A stretch of DNA of 64,000 nt from Coriobacteriia bacterium (GTDB taxonomy: Bacteria > Actinomycetota > Coriobacteriia > Coriobacteriales > UBA8131): the NCBI GenBank assembly GCA_009776725.1, contig WRNE01000001.1:45804-109803 (forward strand). Direction: 5' to 3'. The position numbers and the translations under genes are program-made. The notes under the pieces were generated by a model. That model saw nothing but the letters and a program-made list of their open reading frames with translations, did no database searches and was not told the origin of the DNA. Of the stretch, positions 36,199 to 45,227 are shown one piece after another (within the stretch, counting starts at the first letter, position 1; the number at the start of each line of letters is the position of its first letter).

Positions 36199-38262
36199 TT
36201 ATTGGGCTTTCCTGCGTCTAAGTGATAACGTCAAAGTCCCAAATACCGTAAACAAGAGTGAGGCTGAAGTTCCCAGTAGTGTACTGGCATCCCCTGTTGC
36301 TGGGGTTGTGGGAGGCCTTTGTGGCTCGACAACAGCTTCTTGGTACTTGATCCAGACATAAGACACCGGTGTTCCTCCCCCGCTAAACTGGATATAGCCG
36401 TCCTTGACAGAGGTGGCGTCGTTGTCGCCTGCTGTTTTTTCAACTAGCTGATAATCCGGTAGTACATTTGGATTAAAGAAGACTATTACATACGGCTCAG
36501 CAAGGCTTTTCTCGATAGTGACTCTACTGCCATATCCTATGTTGATAGTATATTTTTCGGCACCGCTAACGGTGACGGTTCCATCGACGAACACCTCAGC
36601 GTTACCGTGGTACCGATCATTTGCGTCAATAGCTGCGGTTGTTAAAATACCAATTGCGTAACTCTCAGCTGTCACATTTATGTCACCATTTACAGTTACT
36701 ACGCTGCCTATGTAGGCACTGACCCCATAGGCTCTTGGGCCAACTGCAGTTATGCTACCGGTTGACACCACTGTATCCCAGTCGGCAACCACCCCGATAG
36801 CATAACTGCTATCAGATAAATCGGTGTGAATGCATGTGATACTGCCAGTCACTGTGACTACTGCATCATTCCTAGCAGTGATACCTGAAAATGAGGTTTC
36901 GATCCTACCATCAACCACAACAGTTCCGTATAGGTTGTAGACACCTGATCGCAAACAGAAAATGTCCCCGTTTACTGTAACGACAGCGCCTTCAGCTGTA
37001 CTATGCACCCCCTGGTCACCGGAAAGGATGCTTCCGTTCAATGTGACCGAGGTCAAACCTGTAAAGGACTCTGTTTTATGCACGTAGATACCATAGAATG
37101 CCTGGATGTCGCCAATCACCACCACTGTAGCCCCGTCATAAGCTTCGATTCCGTCTTCTGACTCGTCGTCAGTACCGGTGGTGATGTTGCCTACTGCTTC
37201 GACCCTTGCTGCATCATAAGCATGGATTCCGTCAAAGACTGATTTAATGTTGCCGTTGATGACCACCACGGTGTCCTCGCCAGCGGCAATGACCCCTTCA
37301 GCGGCAGAGTCTATGTTGCCGACGACATCAACTTGGGCAGCGCCACTAGCATAGATGTTGTCAACGGTTATATCGATGTCCGCCTCGATGCTTAGAACAC
37401 CTTCGTCCTCAACGCTTATCGCACCAAGGGTGACCAGGCCGCCATTAGCAACAGAAAGCTTGCTACCAGCACCAGTGACGTTTAAGTTATAAGCAGAGTC
37501 GTCTTCAACCAGGCTAAGGTCAAAGCCTGCAAGGTCGATAACGAACTCAATGCCATCAACGTTAATGTTGGCCAGATGTGTGACATTGGTCAATAGCTCG
37601 ATTGTCTGGCTGTCTGCTACGACTGCCAATGCTTCTGCCAAGCTGAGGAACTCAGTGTCAGAGATCTTGCATACCGGGTCAGACGCACCAAGAACAGTGA
37701 CTGTAATATACTCGCTGGCAAAACTAGGTATATCTGCATCGGCAATGTAGCGAATATAATACGTATTCGGAGCAAGGCCGCTAAGAGTAGCGTTGTCGCA
37801 TTGGGTCCAAAGGCCTGCTGGGGTCTCAAAGTCGAGAGTGTATTCCATCTCTGTGCTGAGCCCGCTGATCGTGCCGTCATTTGCACCTGTCAGGGTCTCA
37901 TCGGTTTTCGTGACTCCGCTTGGGCCAGCCATACGGCTCGGTATTGCCAAAGTAGCTCCCAGGCCAGCCAAAGGAGTATAGTCACTGTCTGTTTCGATGA
38001 TAGTTAGCCCGTTATCGAACCAGGTAGTAATAATTGCTATTTCTCCGTTGTCATCAGCCTGTCTTTGATACTCGTTTGCATCAGTATCGGTTATCAAGTA
38101 ATAGGCATTGTCGTCAAGATCGACGATCTGTTCATTTACATAGTCAATAGCCGGTGTTGGCGGGTTGTCTGCAAAAGCGGCAAGCGGAAGCAGGCCAACT
38201 AATGCTACAGCCAAAACACAAGCTAAGCCGACCGTAAAGACCTTTCCCTTTTTTATAGGCAT
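36199..38262 (-). CDS. Secreted beta-repeat surface protein with sortase-like C-terminal signal
   Basis: A 687-residue protein. Residues 1-31 are a signal peptide (MPIKKGK, hydrophobic core, cleavage near AFA-DN). From about residue 210 on there are repeated short strands of the type GDI-xxxxGVxA-GAxVTVxG, suggesting a right-handed beta-helix. The C-terminus carries PPTTPATGDAS, then a hydrophobic segment and RRRKAQ. This is the layout of a cell-wall sorting signal, but with TPATG instead of LPxTG. No sortase gene lies in the window. The start has a strong site (GGAGGAAAAGTA then ATG) and the gene has its own terminator. It is diverged from the 1,363-residue membrane protein gene and might share regulation with it. 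Function unknown; adhesion or surface structure is inferred. Confidence 0.85.
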   Translation of the reverse strand: MPIKKGKVFTVGLACVLAVALVGLLPLAAFADNPPTPAIDYVNEQIVDLDDNAYYLITDTDANEYQRQADDNGEIAIITTWFDNGLTIIETDSDYTPLAGLGATLAIPSRMAGPSGVTKTDETLTGANDGTISGLSTEMEYTLDFETPAGLWTQCDNATLSGLAPNTYYIRYIADADIPSFASEYITVTVLGASDPVCKISDTEFLSLAEALAVVADSQTIELLTNVTHLANINVDGIEFVIDLAGFDLSLVEDDSAYNLNVTGAGSKLSVANGGLVTLGAISVEDEGVLSIEADIDITVDNIYASGAAQVDVVGNIDSAAEGVIAAGEDTVVVINGNIKSVFDGIHAYDAARVEAVGNITTGTDDESEDGIEAYDGATVVVIGDIQAFYGIYVHKTESFTGLTSVTLNGSILSGDQGVHSTAEGAVVTVNGDIFCLRSGVYNLYGTVVVDGRIETSFSGITARNDAVVTVTGSITCIHTDLSDSSYAIGVVADWDTVVSTGSITAVGPRAYGVSAYIGSVVTVNGDINVTAESYAIGILTTAAIDANDRYHGNAEVFVDGTVTVSGAEKYTINIGYGSRVTIEKSLAEPYVIVFFNPNVLPDYQLVEKTAGDNDATSVKDGYIQFSGGGTPVSYVWIKYQEAVVEPQRPPTTPATGDASTLLGTSASLLFTVFGTLTLSLRRRKAQ

Positions 38263-38667
38263 TACTTTTCCTCCTGTACTTAAGCCCTAGACTGCTTTCT
38301 CTCTTTGACTGACCCATTTTTTGCCAGTCTAAAACGTCTAGCTTTAAGTTGCGTGCTACGATTAATCAGCAATTCAGTCCGTAAATAATAACACATTTTG
38401 TTTAAAAGACCACTCTGATAACAAATTACATTCATTGCCTCGCCTTTGATATCAAACAAGAAGACAGCTTGATGACGTTTCATTAATGAACATGAGCATC
38501 AGTAAAATACAGGGGCTTATTCACAGAGCAATACCGTTTGCCCGGATAAATCGCATTGAAGTCACAAAGGCTAGGCAAGCCAGCATTAAATATCGTAGAA
38601 TGAGACTGATGTATTACCATTAGTTATAAAAGCTACGCAAGGGCAAAGTCCTTACAGGGAGAAAAAC
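38263..38667. other. 405-bp intergenic region between two divergent surface-protein genes
   Basis: It contains the ribosome sites of both genes at its ends (GGAGGAAAAG to the left, GGGAGAAAAAC to the right) and AT-rich DNA with TATAAA-like elements around 38622 on the plus strand. A small minus-strand open frame (38280-38483) has no ribosome site or recognisable motif and is not called. No RNA gene seen. Confidence 0.45.
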
Positions 38668-41600
38668 ATGTCTAAGACGACTAGTATAAGTCCATCCACA
38701 AAAAGCTCAAAGTACTTAAAAACCCCCATACAGTATCTCATCGCTGTCCTGATCATGATAACAGTAATGGTCATGCCTTCAGTGTTGTTTGCAGACGATG
38801 AACCAGTTGAGGCTAGCAGCCCTGATCCGGCTATCGAGGAGCCGCTGGCAGCATTGGAAGATAATGTTCCCCAAGAAACCCTGGTTCTTGAGGAGGAAAG
38901 CACCGAGCCGGACATCGTTTTGGAACAAGACTTCGAAGACCTTGTTTCTATTGCTGAAATATTACCAAGCGAAGAAGCACCAGCTAGCGAGGCTGAGAGC
39001 ATCATAGAGCTGTTTGACGCAGTTGCAGAAGGCGGCCTCATGCTATTGGCAGAAGGCTTTGAGCTAGAAGTCGAGATAAACGATTATCCGATACTTGAGG
39101 CTTCATACTACTATGCAGACATCGAGAATATTAGTATTACCTTAGAGATGCCAGCAGACTGGTATGAGAGCTTAGCAGGTGACGAGATAGACGACTTGGT
39201 GAGCTTTATATTAAACGGTACCACAGAATTCAATATCAGTGTTGCCGATGTACTCACCGAGCACAGCCCGGCTGTCACTTATACTACCTTGTTTTGCCAA
39301 GTAAACCGGGTAGGCGAGACCTATGTCTACAGCTTAGTCCTAGGGGCTTTGCCTGACGAAGGAGTATATACAGTTAAGGGCTTGCTTAACTTCATCGTCT
39401 ACGAGTACAGCTTTGTTTTAGACAAAACTTCTCCTGCCCCTATCGTGGTCATACCTTATGGCTACTTCGACGAGCGCGACCTGATACCTGGGGCTAAAGT
39501 GCTTAACTCAAACCAGCATTACCGTTACCAAGGCATATATGTTAACACGGATGAGCCACGTATTCGTGATTTAAGGACACAAGGAAATAGTTCATGGGTT
39601 AATTTAGATGGTGCTAATTACCGCCAAACAGACAGTTCAGCTGTACTGAACCTTGCAGATTATATTAACTTAGCCAGTGGCAGCCATCTTATAAACTGCC
39701 TCCAAGCTAATAGCCAGCAGATGTTGCATGACTCTTTTGATTTCTCAATTACCTTTCAATACTACATAGTCTTAAAGCACCCTGTCTCAAATCAAGAAGT
39801 CTACATACGTATAGAACCAATCGAAATAGAGCTTGTCGGCTCAGGTAGTTTTATTTATGGCACTAACCTGGTCGAACAAATAAACAACGAAAGCTTCATC
39901 AATGACCACATCGTTATCAAAAGATCCGGCACCTCCAATATCACTTCGCAATGGCTGATACACAACAGCGTATTGTCCCTCTTCAGCACGTCGGCCAATA
40001 ACGAGCTCATTATCTATACTGATGCGGACAGCCTGACTTCATACCCGCTTTATACCAGTAGCCCAATGACTTGGGCCTGGTGCGACGAAAGCTACTTTGA
40101 CTTGCCGTCACACCTAGAAAACATAACCTTGACTGGCGAGTTACAGACCTTCTTTACGTTATATGAAGATCCGCCTTTTGAGAGCATCGTCAAGAACTCC
40201 GATATGACAAATTCGATTTATGACGAAGCAAGCAACACTATTTGGATAAACACCAAAGATGCCATACTTGACGACGAGGGCGGCTTATGGGGCTTTGGCA
40301 TGACACTTTCCTGGCCAAACGGCGACCTGGTCGACCCCATGACAGATCTCCCCTATTTGGCTGATCCAGTTGATTTGATCGGTATCATTGTCAAGTCAAA
40401 CAACCCGGCAAATCCCTGGGCTGTTTTTCTCCCGATAATAAAAAACGACTTGACTGCACCCTTGCTTAGCTCAATAGTTTATCCGACGGACGATTTGACA
40501 ACTTATGGCTTTGTCGGCCTGACAGCGACAGAGACCGACTTGGTCATCACCATTACGGTAATCGACCAAGACGAAGACCCGACGGCGTATGTCTCTGGGC
40601 TGTCAAAAGTGGAAGTCATGTATTTGCCTTACGCATCTGACCCGCCAGAAGATGAGATCTGGCCAATCGAATACCTTGTTGACAGCGAGCTGAGGTACGA
40701 GCCATACTCCTTTGACTTGGTCTTATCCAGCGAGGATAGCTACAGATGGTTGATGGGTGACTTTACGCTTTCGATTATTGACGTTGCCGGCAACACCACT
40801 TTCATCAGTTTGGGCGATGTATGGGACGAGGAGACGGATGCTGCCTCACAGACCATCAAGTACGAGCGGATAATCTTTGATAATACCTATCCATACGTTT
40901 CCATCGCCACCGACCTAGGCAGCGGTTTGACCTACATCAGCGGTGACGTCGTTGTTCAAGTAAGTGTGGACTCTTTCCACTTTGCCGAGCTTAAAGAGGC
41001 AAGGCCAAACCAGACGGTCGCCTATTACACAGCTGGCAGCACTAGCCAGATGTCCATCGCAGCTTCCGAGTTTGACTTCATTGACGGTCGGTGGCTGGCT
41101 ACCTTGCCGATCCAAAATGACGGAAGTTACATGTTTTACCCTGCTTTCACCGATCTTTTGGGTAGAAGCTTCCCCCACCCCGACGACACAGCCTCGCCGA
41201 CGGCCTTTGTCATTGACACAATGGCTCCGAGTATTCTGGTCGAGTTCGACAATGAGAACTCGCACTCCTTCGGCTACTTTAACGCCCCCCGCAGGGCAAC
41301 GATCGATGTGCTTGAGCGCAACTTGGACAGTATCAACGCCAGTGTTTCGGCCTGGGATGCCTATGGCAACGAAGTCAGTGCTCCGGGGCTGACTAGCCCA
41401 GAGCTTGTCGAAGAGGACAATTATATCGCCTATATATATTTCAACGACGAATACAGCTATTCTTTTACAGTCAGTGCAACTGACTTGGCTGGCAACTCGT
41501 ACAGCCTCGATATGGCCTTTGAGTTCACTATCGATATGACGCCGCCTGACCTCACTGTCGAAAACGTGTCTGACAGTGTCGCTTACGCTGGGCTCGTCAA

Positions 41601-42759
41601 CCCGCAAGTAAGTTTCTACGATTTGAACTTGGAAGACTATACTTCTACGGTCGAGATTGTCCGCACCAACGGCTTAAGCCCTTATTTGAGCTACTCCAGT
41701 GAAAAAGCCGATGACTACCATAAAGTCATCGCTTACCTAGACTTTCCCCATGAGTTGGGCTTTGATGACGTCTACTACCTGATTGCCCAAGCTACTGACA
41801 AAGCGGGTAATGTCACGGAGCAAAGACTGGTCTTCTCGGTTAACAGATTCGGGTCTACTTACTGGTTCGACCCAATGACACAGGCGATAAACGGCACTTA
41901 CACCAACAAGCCTCAAGACCTAGTCATCCATGAGGTCAATGTCTCTGGCTTAGACGAGTCGAGTATCATCGTCAGGCTGTCGATCAATGGCTTTAGCGAG
42001 GAGCTTGCTCCTGGGCTAGACTATAGGCTAGAGTCAGAAGTGACCGATCCTGATCTATGGCATATGTACACCTATTCCATACCTGCAAGCAGAATCGTTA
42101 ATGACGGCCGTTATTATCTTACAGTCCGCTCGCTGGACAATGCCGGCTTGCTTTCCGAAAGCATCATGCCTAACAAGAACGCCGACCGTACAGGCCCGGC
42201 AGAACTAAGTTTCGTTTTAGACAAAACCGCCCCGCTTGGGTCTATCGACGGTATCTTTGAAGACGGGGTCTATATTACTGATGCCCATCAGATCTCACTT
42301 TATATTCGCGACAACATCTCATGGCAATCGGCAAAACTAGAGATTGACGGCACGGTAGTCATGGAATGGCACAACACTGAGAACACCAGCTTTGAGAGGT
42401 ATCAATACACGATGTCCTCTCAGACGACTGCACAGACGATAAAGCTCTCTGTTACCGACAAGGCAGGCAACACCTTTAGTACAGAGATAAGCAATGTGAT
42501 CATCTCCTCTGATCTTTGGATCATCGTCACCAAGACTCCATTCTGGACTTGGTGGGGAGCGTCAGCGCAGATGAGGTTGATACTGACAATTATCAACATT
42601 GTCGTACTTGGCATCCTATTCTTAATCGTCTTTATTATCGTCAGACGAAGAAGAAGGGATGAAGAGGAGAAGCAGATTGTCTTTAGCGGATCAGACGAGG
42701 CTGAGGGCTCAGACGATACCAATCCTGTCCGGCCTGTTCGCAGTGGGCCGAGGAGATGA
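38668..42759 (+). CDS. Large membrane-anchored Ig-like repeat surface protein
   Basis: A 1,363-residue protein with an N-terminal signal (hydrophobic YLIAVLIMITVMVMPSVLF, about residues 23-42), an acidic Glu-rich stretch to about residue 120, and a long extracytoplasmic part. This part carries repeats marked by LDKTSPAP, IDTMAPSI, IDMTPPDL and LDKTAPLG and by DVAGNTT, DLAGNSY, DKAGNVT and DKAGNTF. The DxxxP plus D.AGN pairing is typical of bacterial Ig-like domains. Near the C-terminus a hydrophobic helix (LILTIINIVVLGILFLIVFI) is followed by RRRRRDEEEK and a polar cytoplasmic tail, so it is anchored as a single-pass membrane protein rather than by sortase. GGGAGAAAAAC precedes the ATG. An adhesive or scaffold role is inferred. 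Confidence 0.85.
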   Translation: MSKTTSISPSTKSSKYLKTPIQYLIAVLIMITVMVMPSVLFADDEPVEASSPDPAIEEPLAALEDNVPQETLVLEEESTEPDIVLEQDFEDLVSIAEILPSEEAPASEAESIIELFDAVAEGGLMLLAEGFELEVEINDYPILEASYYYADIENISITLEMPADWYESLAGDEIDDLVSFILNGTTEFNISVADVLTEHSPAVTYTTLFCQVNRVGETYVYSLVLGALPDEGVYTVKGLLNFIVYEYSFVLDKTSPAPIVVIPYGYFDERDLIPGAKVLNSNQHYRYQGIYVNTDEPRIRDLRTQGNSSWVNLDGANYRQTDSSAVLNLADYINLASGSHLINCLQANSQQMLHDSFDFSITFQYYIVLKHPVSNQEVYIRIEPIEIELVGSGSFIYGTNLVEQINNESFINDHIVIKRSGTSNITSQWLIHNSVLSLFSTSANNELIIYTDADSLTSYPLYTSSPMTWAWCDESYFDLPSHLENITLTGELQTFFTLYEDPPFESIVKNSDMTNSIYDEASNTIWINTKDAILDDEGGLWGFGMTLSWPNGDLVDPMTDLPYLADPVDLIGIIVKSNNPANPWAVFLPIIKNDLTAPLLSSIVYPTDDLTTYGFVGLTATETDLVITITVIDQDEDPTAYVSGLSKVEVMYLPYASDPPEDEIWPIEYLVDSELRYEPYSFDLVLSSEDSYRWLMGDFTLSIIDVAGNTTFISLGDVWDEETDAASQTIKYERIIFDNTYPYVSIATDLGSGLTYISGDVVVQVSVDSFHFAELKEARPNQTVAYYTAGSTSQMSIAASEFDFIDGRWLATLPIQNDGSYMFYPAFTDLLGRSFPHPDDTASPTAFVIDTMAPSILVEFDNENSHSFGYFNAPRRATIDVLERNLDSINASVSAWDAYGNEVSAPGLTSPELVEEDNYIAYIYFNDEYSYSFTVSATDLAGNSYSLDMAFEFTIDMTPPDLTVENVSDSVAYAGLVNPQVSFYDLNLEDYTSTVEIVRTNGLSPYLSYSSEKADDYHKVIAYLDFPHELGFDDVYYLIAQATDKAGNVTEQRLVFSVNRFGSTYWFDPMTQAINGTYTNKPQDLVIHEVNVSGLDESSIIVRLSINGFSEELAPGLDYRLESEVTDPDLWHMYTYSIPASRIVNDGRYYLTVRSLDNAGLLSESIMPNKNADRTGPAELSFVLDKTAPLGSIDGIFEDGVYITDAHQISLYIRDNISWQSAKLEIDGTVVMEWHNTENTSFERYQYTMSSQTTAQTIKLSVTDKAGNTFSTEISNVIISSDLWIIVTKTPFWTWWGASAQMRLILTIINIVVLGILFLIVFIIVRRRRRDEEEKQIVFSGSDEAEGSDDTNPVRPVRSGPRR

Positions 42760-42790
42760 GGGGCACCCTAGCAATTCAAGCCAAAAACAC

Positions 42791-42831
42791 CGTTATGCGA
42801 GAGCTGCGTATCGTTTTGCTCTCGCATAACG
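42791..42831. terminator. Probable bidirectional terminator between convergent genes
   Basis: CGTTATGCGAGAG (42791-42803) and CTCTCGCATAACG (42819-42831) form a perfect 13-bp stem with a 15-nt loop, centred between the two convergent genes. The T-tract is short and offset on both strands (GGTTTT on plus, GGTGTTTTTGG on minus). Termination efficiency is therefore uncertain, but the position and stem strength support the call. Confidence 0.65.
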
Positions 42832-42871
42832 AAGGGTCGGTTTTCTCCACATAGTTATAAATAACTGGCAG

Positions 42872-44119
42872 CTAGACTTCGTTTTCCATCAGTGAGACCA
42901 TTGCTGCCTTACCTATTCCAATGGCATATCGGACGTCTTCTTCAGTCGACGATACTGGTAGGTATATTTCAACCGCTAAGATCATGTCTGTGTAGCTCTT
43001 TGTGTTCTCACAGACAACAATTACCACGTCTATGCCAATTTCATCGTATTCAGAGTCGTGAATGACAATCAAGCTATCAGCACCTCCCAGCTGCATGACG
43101 CAAAACTTGTTGTCGCCCTCTTCTAGATACAGATCTTTGAGATCTTCTATTGTCATCCACTTGGTTATGAAAGCCTCCTGCTCATACACAGCAGGTGCTG
43201 TCCTGCCCGTTATTAATGACACCTCCCTTGATAGAAGCGGCATTATATAGATTTCGTCTACCGTTCCAAGATCTGAATGAGAGGGTTGGCATGTTGCCGG
43301 GATCCTCATATCTATGGTAGCCGGAATGCTCGTGCCACTAACAGCCCGATTGGCAATGACCTGGACTGTTTGCAGCTCGCTTGGCTTGAGCTGTATCACA
43401 GGGATAGACGCCAAATACTCAGCAGTTAGCTTTTCCGGGTCGATTGGAGGGTTGCTTTGGCTTTGTGACGAGGTGCCTCGACCGCTGTTTGTTGCAGTTG
43501 TTTGGGGGCTTGGGTATAGAACCATGTTAAAGATCATTATCCCGCAAAGAGCCGTGCAGACGAAGCCGGCTGCTGTTCCGGTTATAGCCAGGTTCTTGCC
43601 TGACTCGCCCGTATTTGGTATGCGCATCAGTGCTGCAATGCTGATGATCACCCCGACGGGCGGCAGGAGGAAGGCCAGGATAAAGCCAACCACGGCTACT
43701 ACTGACAGCCTCGCTTTAGCAGGGGTCACACTACTTGGATCCAGGTAGCTATAAGCTGGCGCCTGGTAGCCGGCTTGCGGGTAATAAGCCTGTTGGGGCT
43801 GTTGTTGCTGCTGCCAGGCTGGCTGCTGGGGCTGCCAGAGCTGTTGGGGCTGTTGTTGCTGCCAGTTAGCTTGTTGCGGTTGCTGAACTTGCTGGGGTAT
43901 CTGCTGCTGCCAGGCTGGTTGTTGGGGCTGTTGCTGCTGCTGCCAGGGTTGTTGGGGCTGCCAGGGTTGTTGGGGCTGTTGCTGCTGCTGCCAGGGTTGT
44001 TGGGGCTGCCAGGACTGCTGAACTTGTTGGGGCATCGGCTGCTGCCAAGACTGCGGGTTTGTGGACGGCTGGCCTGCTTGTTCCCGATTATCCTGTGTGT
44101 CAAATGGACTCATGCTCAT
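42872..44119 (-). CDS. Gln/Pro/Trp-rich membrane protein with DUF4190-like segment
   Basis: 415 residues in three parts. Residues about 15-125 are almost entirely Gln, Pro and Trp in repeats such as QQPWQPQQPWQQQQQPQ, intrinsically disordered. Residues about 138-205 hold two hydrophobic helices around a polar turn containing ALMRIPNTGESGKNLAITG, the pattern of DUF4190-type two-helix membrane domains. The last ~200 residues form a soluble, probably extracytoplasmic domain with no family I recognise. In actinobacteria such proteins carry a proline-rich cytoplasmic N-terminus. The start ATG at 44119 has AGAGAGG 11 nt upstream; an ATG two codons later is an alternative. It is convergent with the Ig-like gene. 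Function unknown. Confidence 0.8.
   Translation of the reverse strand: MSMSPFDTQDNREQAGQPSTNPQSWQQPMPQQVQQSWQPQQPWQQQQQPQQPWQPQQPWQQQQQPQQPAWQQQIPQQVQQPQQANWQQQQPQQLWQPQQPAWQQQQQPQQAYYPQAGYQAPAYSYLDPSSVTPAKARLSVVAVVGFILAFLLPPVGVIISIAALMRIPNTGESGKNLAITGTAAGFVCTALCGIMIFNMVLYPSPQTTATNSGRGTSSQSQSNPPIDPEKLTAEYLASIPVIQLKPSELQTVQVIANRAVSGTSIPATIDMRIPATCQPSHSDLGTVDEIYIMPLLSREVSLITGRTAPAVYEQEAFITKWMTIEDLKDLYLEEGDNKFCVMQLGGADSLIVIHDSEYDEIGIDVVIVVCENTKSYTDMILAVEIYLPVSSTEEDVRYAIGIGKAAMVSLMENEV
43775..44060 (-). repeat. DNA repeats encoding the Gln/Pro/Trp-rich segment, including a 48-bp perfect duplication
   Basis: A block of about 285 bp made of variants of TGTTGGGGCTG and TGCTGCCAGG (plus-strand reading). 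A 48-bp unit (16 codons) starting at 43921 is followed immediately by a second copy starting at 43969, identical over about 45 bp. Such exact in-frame duplication suggests ongoing copy-number variation by slippage or recombination. Confidence 0.75.
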
Positions 44120-44513
44120 TTAAAAAAGTACCTCTCTGCATAATAATAAATGCTACTCTTTTTATAATATTCCGTTGTTTATATTTCTAAACTAATAAAA
44201 ACATACGTATTATACGCATATTTGTGTTTGCATTGGCCCTCCAGGTCTGTCTCTAACAACGATTTCAATGGCATGAGGGTAGTACAAAAAGCCTTTGGTG
44301 AAAAGTTTGTTTGTGGAGTAGTGCCTTACACTGGGCAAGATGTGCTTTCCTTTGGTAACAGTATGTTTGCTGCTCCAATCAACACTTTGTGGAGCAACTG
44401 AGTTTTGATCTACGAGCAGCCTGCCGATTGACCTTCGTCTTGTTAAGCGCTAGAAGCCTAATCATCGAGCCCTTCGTTTAAAAAATCCATCGTGTGCGTT
44501 TGAGCCTTCGCCC
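44120..44513. other. 394-bp AT-rich intergenic region with a short plus-strand peptide frame
   Basis: The right-hand AT-rich part near 44190-44220 contains ATACGTATTATACGCAT, a near-palindrome that includes TATAAT on the minus strand. This may promote the Gln-rich protein gene. On the plus strand, 44273-44401 reads as a 42-codon frame (MRVVQKAFGEKF...VVPYTGQDVLSFGNSMF...). It could be the decayed 3' end of a gene, loosely ParA-like, but has no ribosome site. Nothing else stands out. Confidence 0.35.
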
Positions 44514-44990
44514 TCATTTGTGGTAGGGCTCGCCCCGATTGATCTTGCATGCCCTGTATAGCTGTTCTAGCAGGACAATCCTCGCCAGATTATGCGGCAA
44601 GGTCAATGTGCCGAATGACATTCGCTCGTCTGCAAGCGCTTTGATGGTTTTATCCACACCATAAGAAGAGCCAATGATGAATGAGAGCTGCGGGTAACCA
44701 GACATTTCCTGCTGCCTTAGCCTATTCGCCAGGCCAATGCTCGAGGTGGCCTTTCCGTCTATATCAAGTAGTATCAAGGGGGCTCTGACTCTTTGTTTTT
44801 GCAGGCAGTCTATGATGTCAAGGGCTTCTTTTTCCAGCACTTGGGACTCGTTTAGTACAGCCGCCGACCGGTCATCCAGCTCTAGCACCCTTAGCTGCAT
44901 GTAGGCTGACAAGCGTTTGGTGTACTCAGCTGCCGCATCACGCCAGTAAGCCTCTTTTAAGCGGCCTACAGCTACTATGTCTATAGATAA
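44514..44990 (-). CDS. rlmH: 23S rRNA (pseudouridine1915-N3)-methyltransferase RlmH, start codon non-canonical
   Basis: SPOUT-family enzyme that methylates pseudouridine 1915 of 23S rRNA. The C-terminal half is diagnostic: FIIGSSYGVD, LTLPHNLARIVLLEQLYRA and the terminal RGEPYHK. The first 25-30 conserved residues (IDIVAVGRLKEAYWRDAAAEYTKRL) are also encoded in frame up to about 44990, giving the family length of 158. However, no ATG, GTG or TTG is present there: between an upstream TGA and the conserved region the frame offers only ATA, ATA and TTA. A TTG at 44912 would remove the conserved N-terminus. AGGTGA (45006-45001) lies at plausible distance from TTA 44990 (10 nt) or ATA 44996 (4 nt). 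Either a rare start codon is used or the gene is damaged. Confidence 0.85.
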   Translation of the reverse strand, partial: LSIDIVAVGRLKEAYWRDAAAEYTKRLSAYMQLRVLELDDRSAAVLNESQVLEKEALDIIDCLQKQRVRAPLILLDIDGKATSSIGLANRLRQQEMSGYPQLSFIIGSSYGVDKTIKALADERMSFGTLTLPHNLARIVLLEQLYRACKINRGEPYHK

Positions 44991-45020
44991 TCCTATTATT
45001 TCACCTGCTTGGCATGTTGT

Positions 45021-45128
45021 TCAGTCTTCGAACACTATCGAAGCATCGGCAGGCAAAGCCAAGGAACAAGCAGCCTCGACCTTTGTGGTAAAGCCGCAAA
45101 CCCCTGAATAGATGGTAACTTTGGCCAT
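45021..45128 (-). CDS. Short 35-residue GVCGFTT-motif protein, probably truncated
   Basis: A 35-codon frame starts at ATG 45128 behind an excellent ribosome site (GAGGAGGACAA). The N-terminus MAKVTIYSGVCGFTTKVEA resembles that of small cysteine-containing proteins common in anaerobes (I believe the DUF6951 group). Those are normally about 70-100 residues with further Cys residues; here a TGA follows VFED. It lies directly upstream of rlmH, which lacks a normal start codon, so one deletion may have removed the end of this gene and altered the rlmH start. The strong ribosome site suggests it is still translated. Confidence 0.5.
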   Translation of the reverse strand: MAKVTIYSGVCGFTTKVEAACSLALPADASIVFED

Positions 45129-45227
45129 TTGTCCTCCTCAGACAATGCTTGGCTGTTCATAAACACAAAGCTCGGCTGTAGTGGTTTTCGCTTTGCGTTT
45201 ATAGCCAATCGAGATATTGCTACATAT

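Noticed and set aside
38280..38483. 67-codon minus-strand frame
   Set aside because: No ribosome site and no recognisable motif; sits in a regulatory gap.
40915..41607. 230-codon minus-strand frame
   Set aside because: Antisense to the Ig-like protein gene, which has signal peptide, repeats and membrane anchor in the plus frame.
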